Below, piece by piece: positions 28,701-43,700 of a stretch of 64,000 bases of DNA. Every line of letters begins with the position of its first letter. The first letter of the stretch is position 1. The DNA is from Motacilla alba alba (lineage: Eukaryota > Chordata > Aves > Passeriformes > Motacillidae), in assembly GCF_015832195.1 (NCBI RefSeq), contig NC_052031.1, positions 15,315,850 through 15,379,849 on the forward strand, read 5' to 3'. A program made the translations under genes and the position numbers. The notes under the pieces were generated by a model, which searched no databases, was not told where the DNA came from, and saw nothing but the letters and a program-made list of their open reading frames with translations.

Positions 28701-31700
28701 GTGCTGACAGCATGTGCTGGTTACATGCTCCAAAACAGAGAAAACATTCAAAGTATCTTAATTAGGATGCAGAGTGAGAGATTAAAATTCAACAGCAGAA
28801 AAGGCTGAGAAAGAAAAACAAACAAACAAACAAACAAACAAACAAAAACATTAAAAGAAAAGGGGAGGTGCACAGGAGTCTTTTGGACCAGAGACTGTCT
28901 TTCCATTTGGTGGATACATTGCCTGAATTCTTAGCCCAGGAGTGCAGCTTCCAGGGTGCTACAGTAAGAGTGAGAAGGGTAATACTGACTGGAAGAGGAA
29001 GAATCAGAGGATGAACACTTTGCCAGCATGCTGCTGCTGCTGTGCTGCTTCTGATGAGCTCATGAAGGTGTGATCCAGCTCCTGTATGAGTGGCCAGCAG
29101 GTTACCTGGGTCACAGACACAGGAGTAGCTGTCCCAGTCGTCACTGCAGTAGCTGTGCTGGGGACATGGGTTGGAATCACAAGGGTTATCCACTTCACAG
29201 CCCTCCCTTACGTTGATCTTGATAGCCTGTTTCATGTTGAGTGTCGCTATGTTTGTAGATGTCTCTCCCATTCTTACTCCCTGGTGACAAAAGACAATTA
29301 TTTTAAAATTAGAGTCTCCTTTCAGAGTACAATATTATGTGTTTCACTATTTTCATCAATCAATGAGGCTACATTTTAAAGAAATCACCTCATGAGCCAA
29401 ACTCAGATTTTTTTTTCAAATGTTTTTCCCCTGTGTGATAAGATTTGTACCTGGCAAACTGGGTAGACTTTAATATTTTGATTCTTAGATAATTTTTAGG
29501 GAGGAAACAGAAATGTTTGACGGTGGATGAAAAAGAAACCTCCCACATTTTCACCTGGGCATTTTCTCACAAGCTCAAAATTTATTTCTACACTTTTAAT
29601 TTCATACCTGCATACATCCATAAAATCCCTGCTGAACAGAAACTTGGTCTCCAGAGACACCTCCCACAATGATGCTTTTCATTTTCAAACCAGGTAGTTG
29701 ATTTCCAATCTGCACAGTGCTCTGTGAGGAAGACAACAGCTGATAAGAAGCGCTATCATCCTCTGTGACACAGACAGAGTTGTGATGGAGTCAAGCAGTA
29801 GCTGACAGATTACATAAAAAATACCAAAGCAGTGAGGAGCCAGACACTGGAATGTGTCTTTTTACAGACTTCTTTGTAAGATATCTTACCATAAAGCTTA
29901 ATAAATTAATATAATTGATTAGGCATAAATCACTGCAGAACATGTCTCACAGCATAAGTACTTGTCCACAGTCCTTTATCCTAGTTTCTAGTATTGTGTA
30001 TTTGTGCAGTGCTCAATGGCAAAGTTATGATGGTGCCTTACCTGGTACATCCCATAGTCCAAGGACATGACAGCAAGGTACTTGAGGTCTTTACCATCTT
30101 TTGCACTCTTCAGCTCTACTAATAAATGATGCCATTCCCCATCACTGACCCGTGACTGGCTCATCTTCAAACTAGCAACCTGGCTCTGGCCACTGTACAC
30201 TTCAAACTGCACGTAGCTGTTCAGTATCTGTTGGGAAAAAAAAAACAAAACACGTCTTTTTTGCTACATATTTGTACTTGATGCAGAAGGAGTTGGAGGG
30301 CAAGATAATAACATTTTCTAAGAAAACCCAAAAGGGAAAAAAAGCTCAAAGAGTAAAGATGGGAACGCTTGCAAGAACTCTCTGTATAACTTTGGACATT
30401 CAGACTCCAACTACTCTTATGGGCAAAAAACCTCCAAAGGAATAGACTAATTTTTTACATCTATATTAATGCCCACTACTACCTCTGACTAGAAAAATAA
30501 TCTCAAATGAATATTATTTTTATACTGATATTTTGATCATTCACTTTTTGATCGTTGTAAAAGGCTAAAGTAATGATATGCTTTTATTGACATTTAGTTA
30601 GGTGGATAAAGCTGTGTAATTCATCTGGCCATATCCACTGCTGGGGGAGTATTAATTCTTTTCTAACCAAAGGCAGCCACCCTTTACCTGAATGTTGATC
30701 TTGGATGCAGCCCCAGCATTGGCTTGCATTAACATGCCATTGACTTTCCGGGTTCTGAACATTAGCCCAATGTACCACGGCACAGAGATGGTAATGTCAA
30801 GGTCACTCCAAATGATAATGCTCTCACCACTGAAACGCTGAGGAGAAGGCATTGCTGTGAATCAAAACACAGAAGAGAAACAGTTTTTATCCTTCAGGAC
30901 AAATGTGAAGAAGAAAAATGATGCTATGTCACAGTGATGACACAAGGGAGCTAGTCCCTCTTCCACTGAGCTATGTTCAATCTACCATGGATGAACAGCT
31001 GGTCTAGGGGAGTTACTGTGAAGCAGTTGATAATACTGCAAATTCAAAACCTACCCTGGTTGTGGGTAGGCATCTTGTCTTGGTGCCTGTACTCAAAAGC
31101 AGCACCTCCACACTGCTATGGCATTACCCACATGAGAGGTGTTCCTAGAAAGGTAAGCTCAGGATCTCCGCTGATATACTTCTGCTGGTGAGTGGGTGGA
31201 CAGAACAGGAAGTATGAGGGCAACAGTTGCTTCAGATGTTTTCAACATAACCTTGATTACCTGCTTCTAATTAACAGATTAAACACAGGAAAAGGCTGGG
31301 AGGCAACAGGAAATATGAATGAATTGTGAATACTCCAGGGCCAGATTATTCAGCTGCCCCAGCTACAAAGCCTTTTCACAGGGAGAAAGTTTGTGTGGAA
31401 TTGCCTAAATCACCTGCCTTAAATATCCTGAGGTGACAGCTGCAAAATTGGCCCCCTCTCTAACCTTGCACAAGCACAGCTCCTACAGGGTGACACCAAT
31501 GACAGCCTTCGATAGAAAGCACTTTGCTGATGGAAAATAGAGGAACACCCATCCCCTTGGACTTCTAAAGTTGTTACCCTGGGTAACAGGAGCTACAGTC
31601 CCATGGATTAGTTGATCCCACTGATTAGAAGCACAATGTAAGCCATGGGACACCTGCGCTATTTGCAACACCTCATACGACACCTCCACCGTGTGTGGAG

Positions 31701-34700
31701 CCTCGGAGGGGATCTACAGTCAGCCCCTTCCTGACATCCTTGCTTGTGGCATGTTGGTGAAGTTCATGGCAGCTTTTCGCCAGTGGAAGCAGGCTTTAGA
31801 GACTGGATACAACCACCACAGATTATCAGCCAGCCTTTTCATTTTTTCATCATGTGCTGAGTCCATGTCAGTCAGTGAAATCACAAGGTTTAACAGTCTT
31901 TCCTCTTCTGCTCCACACCACCATGTCTGCTGACAATTTCTGGATTTTTTGTAGTAGGAGAGATCATGTATATACAAATGCATATGTGTTACTATATAAT
32001 ATGTGCATATGTGTAAGTCCTTAGAAAAAGGTTGAGGGGTGGCACCATACCAGAAAATGGGGGAAAGTTGATGTGAAGTAGCATTTTTTGAGGAATAAAG
32101 CCAAACCCCAAACTCTCGTATGTCTGCCTTGCTGGTGTCTACAAAAGGAAAGGCTGGGGTGAGGAGTGGAGTGCAGGGGTTGGAGTAAAGTGCAAGCCCT
32201 TTAGCTCCCTATTTGTGAGAAACAAAAAGTCAGGGACTACTGGGCTACCACTAGTCAAGCCAGAGGTGGAACTTGACTTGCCCTTCCTTAAGATGTGGTT
32301 ACCCAACCATCTCACATCAGGCTAAAGGGAGGCAGTTGCAAGGGGCAGCCCTCCTCCCTCCTGCTCCAGCCTGTGATCTCACCTTTGCAGTCATACCACA
32401 AATGCCAGAGAGGACATATGGTGGAACAACTGCAGCATAGCCTACTCTTGAAAACCAGATGGCAACTTTAAAAAAGGTTGTCAACAGATACAGGTGTCCT
32501 CAGGTTGCTTAAAAGTTGAATGCAGTGCTTGAGTTCTGGCTGGCTGGGCCAGGGCACAATTCTGGCCAGGGCACAATTCATCAGCCCACACTGCACACAT
32601 CAATGCAAAAGTAACCAGGACATCAGTGTTGAGCAGGATTATTTTCTCTTGCTCCACCTGTGCAAAAGTCAGCCTTCGCCTTCCTCTACCCTGCTGACCT
32701 TCATAATAACCTCAGCTTCCAACTTTGCTGCTGGTTTTCTGGGCTGTTGCTGAGATTTTTTAGCCCAGCTGCCTCTGGAGTGCAGAGGCAGGATGCAAAC
32801 TTGTGGCCTCCCCACCTGCTGAAGGCTGGGAATGCTGTGTGCAAGCATTTCACCTTTGCTTCTGGGAGAACTGGACTGGCATGGCAATTAGCCACCTTCT
32901 TCCTTTTCTCACTGGTGGTGACTTTCTGTACTTGCAAATACCATTCCCTTCCCACACCTTCTCCCAGCTTCACTCCCTTCCCTGGGGCCAGGGTGTACCT
33001 TTCCCTGCTAGTTAAATAGAAATCCCCATTTGTCAGCCCCCTCTGACCTCCCTCTTTCCCCCAGCCCTTCCTCATGCCTGGGACCAGGAGTGTCCATGGA
33101 GGATGTGGGATATCCACTGTCCTCAGATGGGACCTGACTCCTCTGTCACCACAGAGGCCCACATGCTTTCCAGCACCCCCTGCCATGGGTGGTGCAGTGA
33201 TACACACTGATCCTGTGCTCAGAGTTTGCCACTTGAAGCACTGCCTGTGTATCTATGCTCACTCTAAAGAGAGTCCTGCACTCAACAGGGCCAGCAGAAA
33301 CACGTGAGGGCCATGCCCTGTGGAGACAGAGGGCCTGGGGAGACATGCTGCCAACATCCCACTGGATGGCACCTGCAGTGTGGGTGCTGGACATGTGGAA
33401 GCTTATGTTTAGGTCCAGTCCAAGGCTAGTGCAATGACACTGGCCATCCAAGAGTGAGTCAGACACAGCTGCTAGATCTTCTTCACAGAATTGCAGCACC
33501 TAATAGTTTAAAATAATTCAATTACAATAAAGGTGAAACTAATTTTTCCTTCATTTTATCTCCCTTCTATATATCAGCAGGAGAGGGGAGCTGCCAGAAG
33601 GTGAATTAACGGATTCTAGGAGGGTGGTGAAGGTAAAACATCCCATCCTCACTAGTGAAGACCAGATCCCAGAGTTTTTGAAGAGCAGGAATTGAAAAAA
33701 AGGTTAATTGGTAACTTGCCAAAATCTTTGTCCTCTGTTAGCCTGAAGCAGAACCAGCACTGCCATAGGGATTAAAGAAATGCAGCACTCCTACTCAAAA
33801 CTGCAAATATTCTATTGAAGACTTTTAAAAAAATAGCTGCCTAATAATAGCTAATGCTCTTAGGATCATAGCTGAGTATTCAAATAAAAAATTCAAAAGA
33901 CAGGAGTATAGCATATCTGTGATTCCTCCTGACTTTAACTTTGGGCTCCTGAAATCTTTGGTCACATTCCATTTCTTTCTTGGCATGCTATTTTTCTACA
34001 GGGACACTGGCCCACAAATACCATCAGAGAACCAAGCAGCCTGTTGCCTTCAAACTATCAGAAAAACCCCACAAACTGCGGCATCAGCAAGAACATGGGG
34101 TTTTTCATTAACAAAGGGGACATGCAGGAATGTACAGTGCTGGAGGCAGAGGCACAGCTGGGACTGGGGGAGGCAGCGCTGCTGTGACTGCCATCATCTC
34201 TTTCACCTGAATTTAAAATGAGTTTCCAGGGATGCCTACAGGGCAGCTCCTAGATGATAATCTAAATCCCAAACTTTGTGGATTGGTCTTGAGTTTGGGA
34301 TAAGAGAATAGTAAATAAAACAAACGTTTGATCAAATTTTGAATTTCCATTTGAAAAACAGAGGGAAGGAGAGTCTTTGCATGTGATTGCAGTACTCCCA
34401 TTTACACCAGTTCAGGACACACCATAGCTGGGCCCTGGCACTCCCCTCAGGATACATCAGAGTGGGTCTGTAGCACAGAGAACAGCCAATCATGAAGAAA
34501 ACACAAGAACTTCACCAACAAACATTCTTGATGTGAGACACATGGAAAAATCAGACCTTCATAGAAACCGGGGAAGTTCAAAATATTTGAGGAGCTGCAA
34601 CAGAAAGCAGGTACCAGACTAGGGGCAATAAAAACAGCTCTGGGCTCTGTGTGAGGTGGAGCATAGGTCTCCATCATTTCTTTTCCCTGTTCTTCACTCT

Positions 34701-37700
34701 GCAAACCTTTATCTCCAAGACAGAAACTTAACCATGTGTCCTCTCCTCTTAAGCTAATATTGCTGGTTCTCAGGAAAGGGAAGAGAAATTGTCACTAACT
34801 AGACCAGGACCAGTACCACTACCTAGACCAAGCCCAGTAGAAGCATGTTTTCTTTGCTGGAAGAATCCAGGAAGACTCCACAGGAACAGCCACCTTACAG
34901 CACCAACCCTCATGGGACTCCTCCCACAGGCAAATCCTCATTTCTAGGGGAAAAAACTGACTGCAAGTTCTCCACACCTAAAAAAACTCACCTGCTGTTC
35001 CATCCCTATCCTTTAGTAATGAGGTTTTACACATATATGCACATTGTGCTCAATCAAAGAAAAATCCAGTAAAACCGAAAGTGCTCTTAGCACAGAATGC
35101 CTTCTTGCCAAAAAAGTAGTTATTAAAACAGCACATTCATCCCCAGTTTGAGTCAAAGCCCAGTAAAGTCAGCAGGATTCTTTCCACTGATTTAAAGGGG
35201 CTTAGGATCAGACATTTTTACTATAAACAAATTACTAAATACAGCCAAGTTCTTTGGAACTACTTTGCTTATGTAAGTAAATCAATGAAAGCTGCTCTTA
35301 TTCATGACAGTATGTCATCTACTATAGAGGGGACCTCTAAAATGATTTCAAATACATAACGGGTGACAGTCTCAGTCTTCTGTTACCCTCAATCATCACA
35401 GCTGGACATAGGTGCTCTGAGGTGGCAATGACAAGCAGTGACACGTGCAAACATGACAAACACGGCGAGCTCTGTGCAGCCTACCTTGCTCACAGTTCTT
35501 CCCTCCGTAGCGCACAGGGCACTCGCAGATGTACGTGTTCCACTTGTTGATGCACGTGCCTCCATTCTGGCACCAGTTGGTTTCACAATAGTTCCTCTGA
35601 GCTGCACAGCCTGCAATTCAGGAAAACCATTACTTTGTATGGTTTCAATGAAAAAAAAGGCTCTGAATGACTGTATTTGAGTTTTTACATAAAAAGAAGA
35701 CAAGACCATTATAGGTTTGGGTATTTTTGCTTTTTTTTGAAAATGTTTTTGAAGTCAGTGAAGCAAAATGTGGAAGGCAAAAGTTTATGTAAGCTGATCA
35801 TGTATTAAATGCATAAAGACAAGTCTGTCTATCAAAGGCATGTGCTATGACTCCCTCCTTAATCCACAATCAATGCAACATGCTTTAGAAATGCAATTTA
35901 GCTCTTACACAGACCTTCACCAGCATGGACAGAAGGGACTTTCCATTTTTGTGTGTACAAGCCAGTTTTAGGATGATGAGAACATTCTGTATGCCTAATC
36001 ACCAGAACTAATCCTGATCAGGGATCTAAGGACTGGAAATCAAATCAGAACTTCCAACAGGCTGCTCCATGAAGCAGGTTTCACATTTGGGGAATTGCAG
36101 AATTTTATTTACAGAACAAACACAATTTATTAAAAAGTCATTGTAAGTGCTGTCTTTTTCATGAACTAATCCCACTGGCTTTCAGAGCAAAATGACATTT
36201 AATAGGTAGTTTAAAAATAGAAGAGAAGTTAATTTAGGAGTAAATTCCTGGCTGAAACTCCCAGCAATGCAGAAAGGCTAAACAAGCCCAGTCCTTCCTG
36301 ATGTGCTGCTGAATCCTGGAAGTGTGCCCTGTGCCACGGGCTATTGTATGCCTCCCTGGCACAGGTGTGGACTGCACATTACCCAAACAAATGAGGTCTG
36401 ACCAGAGACACAGTGGCAGCACAATGCCATACAGCACCTGAAGTGCTGCCCCATAGCTGCTTTGCCCTCCACAGTGCTAACAGGAGGAAATTTCAGAACC
36501 ATGTGTCCCCTTCCCCTTCCTGGGGTTCCTCGCAGTGCCAGCCTCCTCGACACCCTAAGCCGTGCCCCTGGCACAGCTGTGGCAGAGACCTTTCTGGTGT
36601 TGACCCTTGGGGCAGCAGTTGCCCATACCTGGCAGAGTGCCATTATTGGCAATGAAACCAGCCATGTCGATGGGCTTGCTGTCGATGGACAGGTTCCTCA
36701 TGCAGCCGATGAACTGCCTGTTGTGCACCGGGAAATCCTCAGGCAAGTTTGGGACACCACCAAGGAGGAGAGGGCCAGTTAGGTCCAAAGACCTGAAGAA
36801 ACAAAGAAATGCTCGTAATTTACTGCGAAGAGTTTGTTTTGTTTTGTTCTTTATCTTACTGCTTCCATGAGCACATTTAAGCTGCACTTCTCTCTGCTAC
36901 ATGAGCACTTCCAGAGCTTGTAATCAAAGGATTGTCCAGTAACACTACCTTTTAACTTAGGAGCTGTCATGTCCATATAGAATCCAGTGGCCTGTCCTTA
37001 CAGCTGCTAGTATGCAGAAGAAAATGAAAATTGGAGGAAAATGTGTAGCCACAGGACACTTCTTTCTGACCCCAGTTATGCAGAGGCTGGCTGATGCCAC
37101 TCAGGTTGAGAAGCAATACATTTTTATATAATGACTTAATTATCATATAATGCCAACCCTTTTAAAATCCTCTGAAGATCTTAGTCTTAATGACATTTAG
37201 TGGATGTAGGTACTACTAAATGACTCCACACTGTGTGAGAAATATTATCATCTGGTCATTTGGATTAGCCCCCGTTTTTATAGTGTGCCCCTCTCTTGGG
37301 ATATTAGAGCACCACGTGTCTCTCAGCAGTCTCTCTGCTATCACTTATTACTTTATATCCCCCTATGTTTCTTGCTGTTCACCTCTTCCTTAAACTCAAA
37401 AGTACTAATTTTTTTTCCCTTTCTTCACACCCAGTGATTTTCAATGGTTGTTTGTTTACACCCTTTATTTCTACCTCTTTTTAAGACAAGACTCTTTACT
37501 TAAATGGTGGAAGCAACTACATATCCCAAACTAACTTTGTTAATTTTTCTCGTTACATTGTACCTATTTTTCCAACTTACTGATTAATCACTTAGTGCTC
37601 AGTGGTTAACTGCATGCTGTTGATTCTTCACTGGAAAAGAGAATGAGTGAAAAACACAGATCTAGGGAATCCTTACTTTTTGGAGCCAGTCTGAGTCCCC

Positions 37701-40700
37701 TGGGCAGCACAGGTGTAGTTCCCAATGAGGCTCCCGAAGCGCACGGCCACTGCTGTGTCACAGTCGTCCACAGTCACCACAGCCACCTTCTCTCCAGAGG
37801 GCCCATGGGGAATTCCTAACCGGCCAATGTTTGGCTTCAAAAAGGAAACAGCACATGTCATACAGTGCTACATACACGTGGGATTTGAATGCTGGTTCAG
37901 TCAGCTCAGCTTACTACCCCCCAAAGAGGATAAAAATAGAAAATGTAAATGAAGCAGCAGAACTTAGGTTGTCCCACGACATTAAGGCAAGGAAAAGCCC
38001 TGATGGATGACTTCAGTCAGAGTCCACACATGCCCAATTTGATACACAGGGTGGTCAGAAGTGGCTTTGGTCTTTTCCACAGCTGAACCACTTTGGCCCA
38101 AATCACATCAAACAGGTGTTTTCCCACTTTTGCACCATAAATTCTAATAAATTATGCTCATTTTGCATCTCTTCACCTCAAGGCAATGAAAACCCTAAAA
38201 TTATGTATTATTACAACTGAACCTTAAATTAAAGGCTTAAATCACATTTTCTCTGATGGGTGCACTCTGTCCAGGCTACCAGTGACTGAGTTCAGGCCTC
38301 TATAAAAGCTGTAGTGAGGGGTTGTCTGATGACTGGGAGGGAAGTTAGATGAAACCTGCTTGTTCCAGCGACAAGATGGAGTGCATGAAAAACCACTGCC
38401 CATTGCTGAGTCAGCTGAGAAGCCCCCAGTTTCTAGTTACAGGAGAACAGAGACCAATGACCTGTGGAACTGGACAATCAAAAATAATGGATGTATCTGT
38501 GCTTGCTCTGGTGCAGGCACACAGATGCAGCATGGAAGATGTGTTTTAGAGCAGCAATAAAAGCTCTGGCTTTTTGTCACCTCTGCTTCTCCCAGGCAGT
38601 AGGAAACTCCTGCCCAGCCAATCACAACACGTCCTGGTGAACATGAGCCACAAAGCTAGAATTATCACACCCAGCTTCACAGCTCCACTGTTACTGGCTC
38701 ACTCTGCCCATCACCTGCTGTCAGTTGGTGTTGTCCCCACTTCAGCACCTACTGACTGGGGAAATTCAGTGATCCCAGCAGACAGGCTTTCCTATGGGAC
38801 CACCAGGAATTCAATACCAGCCATCAAACTTCTGTGCTTCCACCACAAACAGATCCTTCATCATCTTCACTAATTTTGTCACTGATGAGATGCATTCCAG
38901 AGTGACTGACAGGAGATGATGTTTTCTGTGCAGAAACTCAAGAGACAGATTTGTCCAGTGGAGAAGTACATGACTGTTAAAAAAGGTGCATGTGCACACA
39001 GAAGCATAGCAGCCTCAATGAAGAACTAGCAAATCCTAATTTTCCATGTTTCCATGTTTTATATTCATATAGAGCTGAGGGGTCTTCATCTACCACAGGT
39101 GCAAGATCTCTGAGGACATTATGGGTACAAGAGAAGCACTGAACTGAACTCTACTGGCTTTGCACAGAGACACCCCACAGGAATGAAGTCAGCAGGATCT
39201 GACCAGGTCCACTGAAAGTCCAAACATGTTTACTGGATGTGTTAATCAACAATAGCTGTATCCATATGAAAATGAAAATGGCTGGGCATCTGTAGCTTGC
39301 TGTACACTTGCTTTAAAACATGTACTGCATGACTGCATTCTGAAATTCCTTATTTGTACAGCAAACAAGGAAGCAGTAAGAGAATAAATGAATTCTTTCT
39401 GTTTCACTTACAGACACATAAATTTGTTAACATACTTACAGCCACTTTCATCATCTGTATAGAGACAGATTTATTTTTAAGTGTAAGTATCCCAATGTAT
39501 AAAAAACATTTAAAAAACATGCTTCCTGGTGTCAATTCCAGTTGGAAAGTATTTTCCATTTCCTCTACCAAGAACTAATGTGATCACATAGTTTGGCAGT
39601 TATTCAGTATAAGGTTTTGACCTCTCTTTAGTGATATTAAGGCAGATTTTATTTTTTCCGATACTCCCTGGACTTTGCCACTGCCTAGCTTGGAACGACA
39701 GGAAACATACGTAATTGAAGTGCTGAAAATGTTATTGTATGCAATGATGGCAATGTTAGTGAGCAGCTTTTCAAAGTAAATGAAAAAATACATGGAAAAC
39801 TAACCAACTGACAGGCAAGCCTTCCCTTCCAAAATTAAAATGTTTACATTCTGGGTGCTACTTCTATTCATTCAGATGAATGATTCGATTAACATTTATG
39901 TTCTTGTGCTTCACTGAAATAATCTATTGTTTCTTACATGGAAGCCTTGACAAAGGCAGGGTATTTATTCCCTCAGCAGGGGGGATCTGCCCAATGTTAA
40001 TCATGATTGCAACCTGATGAGACTCAGCACTTTGCAGCTGCTCCTTCACAGTCACTAGCTGCAGTAGCAAATTGATTTTTTTCTACTTTTATTTAACATA
40101 GAAACTGAAAAGTGTTTCTCTAGATGTTGACTGTTCATTGCAGTACAGATCTCTGGCATCTCTTGGGCTCTGATGACCACACAGAACCATGAAGAAGGGG
40201 AACACTGCAGTGAATGAAAAGAAATCTATTGGCAGTTCAAACTTAGTTCAAGCATTTTCTGACCATGTTAAAAGTCTCACTTGACAGAATTTGACAGGTT
40301 TTTCCCAAAATGCAAGAATATGTTACTGGGAAAGGAAAGAGATATTTTCAGATTGAACTAACAGGACAAGATCTCAAAATATGTGTCAAGTAATACACAC
40401 TATTCATCTTCTTAACAGCTAACATAGGGAATGCTTTATAATTGAAATTATGGGAAATAAATAAAAGACTTTATCAGAGAAAGCCCAAGTTAGGAGCTCC
40501 TTCAGCAATGAATCATGGGACAGATTTTATTCATTAAATACTTTGATTAATGTTAAATATAGGTTACTGGTGATGCAAAGGATATTTAGAGTATCATGTA
40601 TTTAAAAAAAATAGTTGCATGCAAGAAAGAGAATTAATCCCATAACATGAAACTTGGGATCTGATGACAAGAATTCTTTTCGCAGACTCTGAAACTCTCG

Positions 40701-43700
40701 GCACTAAATGATGAAAATAATAAAACAACCCTACTAATTAACTACAAAACAATGAGGAACCATGGTGAGATTAAAAGGTTAAAAAGGCAATACAACACTG
40801 GGCTGTTGCACAGATGCATATGAGAAAAGTTTCATAACACTGAACAGGATGGAATGTTTGGGCAGTTTTGTTTTCATTTACTAAAAATACCTTCCATTTA
40901 CAGCAGGTGCACAGAACAGCAGCCAGAGCAAGTTTACCATGTTAAACAGACAAAATGGACTTGGCATGTTTACCATGTTAAACAGACAAAATGGACTTGG
41001 CAAGTAAAGGCTAGAGAAGAGTTTTGGAAATAAGATGCCATCACTGCAATGGACACCGTTCAAGAATAAAGGGGTATAAGATGCCCATGAGTCATGTAGG
41101 CTGGTAATCACCAGGGGATGCTCAGCCATAGGAGGGATCATCATTGGGAAAGTAGGAGGACTGAAAATGATAAAAAAACTTCATTTGTTTATGATTATAG
41201 AAGCCAGTGTTAGCAGAGGACTGGCCCATGTTTGAAAGAAAATAAGTGACAGTGAGTAGTACTTGGAAAATGCACCACAAAGTGAATTGCCAACACTACA
41301 TTCACAGCACACACATTCACATTTCAGGCATGATCTTTGCCTCAATGAAATCCTACTGGAGCAAGACTGATCCCTAACAGTAGGAACAGCTAACACTAAC
41401 CAGCATTAATTCACACTGTTATTTTCTGGAAATATGTTCAAGGAGTTAAAAGCCAGACTTTCATCTGGGTACTTAGCAGTCCTTTCTGCCTGTCAGACCC
41501 ATCTCCTGAAATACATGCTACCCTAAAGGCAAGTTTCATTAGCTGTGCCAATTCTGCACTCATGAGTAAATGTGCAATGTGGTGTACAGGAATTTACCAG
41601 CATGACCCCCATTAATAGTAATGCAAGTCATGTAACTGAGTTCCTGCTCATGGAGCTGAAAATTTACCTTTCGTTGCCTAACCCTAAAGGCTGCCTTTTC
41701 AGTTAGTGCTTCTCCAGAAACAAGTTGGGATTCAAATTTCAAAGACCACATGCTGTAACACTGAGTAGCAAGAAGAGGTACCAAACAGTGCCAGAGAGAA
41801 AACCTGGTCTCCCTTAAACAAACTATGAAAGAAGTGCATTATTCCAGGACTCAAATGAAAGAAGAAAAAGCAGCCCTGAGTGTTGCAGTGTTTTATCACC
41901 ATCACATTATGATTCTTCAAACATTCTGTGCATCCCATAATTCATTTTGTTTGTTATACTGACTCTTATGTTTTTATGTTATAGTCACATATAGGGTCAC
42001 CTGGAGAAAAGAAATAGTCCTGTCTTAGGATCAATAAATGGCAGCAAAAATCCCCTACATTCTTCTCCATCTGTAAACCAAGATTAACCATCTTTATATT
42101 CCGCAAATGATGGCAATTAGTACCTAAAACTGTAAACAATGTAATGAAACTTAACTTTGCCTCACTGAGCTTTCATGAAGATCAGTAGTCCTGATCTATG
42201 AGTGACAATCTCTCATCTCATGTCTAACCCATGACATTCACCCTTGCCCAGAGAGAGTCACAGGCAAAATGTGACTACAGGAACGACAGCCTCCTAGGAT
42301 ATCTTTTGAAAATTGCAGCTCCCTTTCTGATCATAGCAGAGGTAACAGTGAGACTCATCTACTGTCTCAGCAGCAAACTGGAGGAGCGACCTGCTTGAGC
42401 TGCAACAGGGTATGGAACTCTCTTTGGCCACCTGTAGTGACTTTCTCAGGTTGCAGCAAGAGAACACCACTGTGGAGTGTCATTTTACTAGTGATGCCAA
42501 ATCTGATTTTTGTGAAACTTAGCAATATTTGGACTTCTCCCCATTAATTCAACAGAAAGACATGTAACTTCTCCCAGGTGAAAAACCCTGAGAAGCTTAA
42601 TCTGTGAACTTCTGTTTTACAAGTGGAGACCAGACAGTGGAGAGAAAATCATCAAAACACATCTGTTTATAGTTTGCAAATCTACTGCACAAATCCACTG
42701 TGATTACACTTAGAACATCAGACGTGGATATTCTCATGTATCTCAGTTTCGTTTGGGTTCTCTATTATGTTTGAGTAAATATTTAAACTGTGAGAGCCCA
42801 CACAGTTACTTATTAGAGACACAGCTGGTGTAATGATGCACAGTGAATGGAAAAGACATACAGATCAACGGACAATGGGAGCCCTTGTCCTAAACCCTTA
42901 ACCCTTGTATTTAGATCATATGTCCTACTGTTCCCAAGTCAGGATGCAAAACTATTGGAGAGTTGTTGGAGAGTCCAATCCTTAGCAGACTTACTTTAAA
43001 TTAAACCAGACGAGATAGTATCTGTACATGTAATAATAATACTGCAAAGTTCAAATGTTTGTTTAGTCAATCAGCAGCAGTGGTGACACTCAGATTCCTG
43101 GATCTCACCCTTTTATTAGTTAATCGGCAAGATAATAGCCTGTTCCAGAGGTCTCACAAACATTTCCTCCACCAGACAACTTTTTTCCAACTTCCATTCC
43201 TAGATAAAAACTTGCCACTTGACTTTTCTCACAGATGGGAAGAGGGAGAGTGGTTTTGGTCAGCCATCAGAGAGTGCTCCAACATAAGGGATATTCCCTG
43301 AGCTCAGGCTGAAAGCTGGGCTCTCCAGCCCAAACCTCGGCCAGGAGGTCTTCCTCCTGCTTCGGCCACCCCATCGAATCTTTTGAAGGACCTGAGGAGA
43401 TGATTCAGCAGCAGACAAGAAGTATGGCAAACACTTAGAAAATGCAAACCAGTACTGCTTGCAGATGAGACACAATTACCTTGTTACCCTTGGCACCAGG
43501 AGGAGATCTAATTTCTTGGGGGTCAGATGTTGCATATTGTAAATTCTGCATTTGCTCAGCTCACTGTACACATTAAAAATATATTTATTTTAGACAGTCA
43601 GTCTTCTCACAAAATGCTTTGCATGGCATAGCTTAATATTCAGAGCTTGCCTTGTCTTTTTAATAAGTGTAAGAAGAAAAGCCATGCTGAAGTCAGTGCC

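Noticed and set aside
32701..33207. Minus-strand open frame of 168 codons
   Set aside because: No recognisable domain, contains no CELSR segment, and neighbouring exons already join in phase across this intron.
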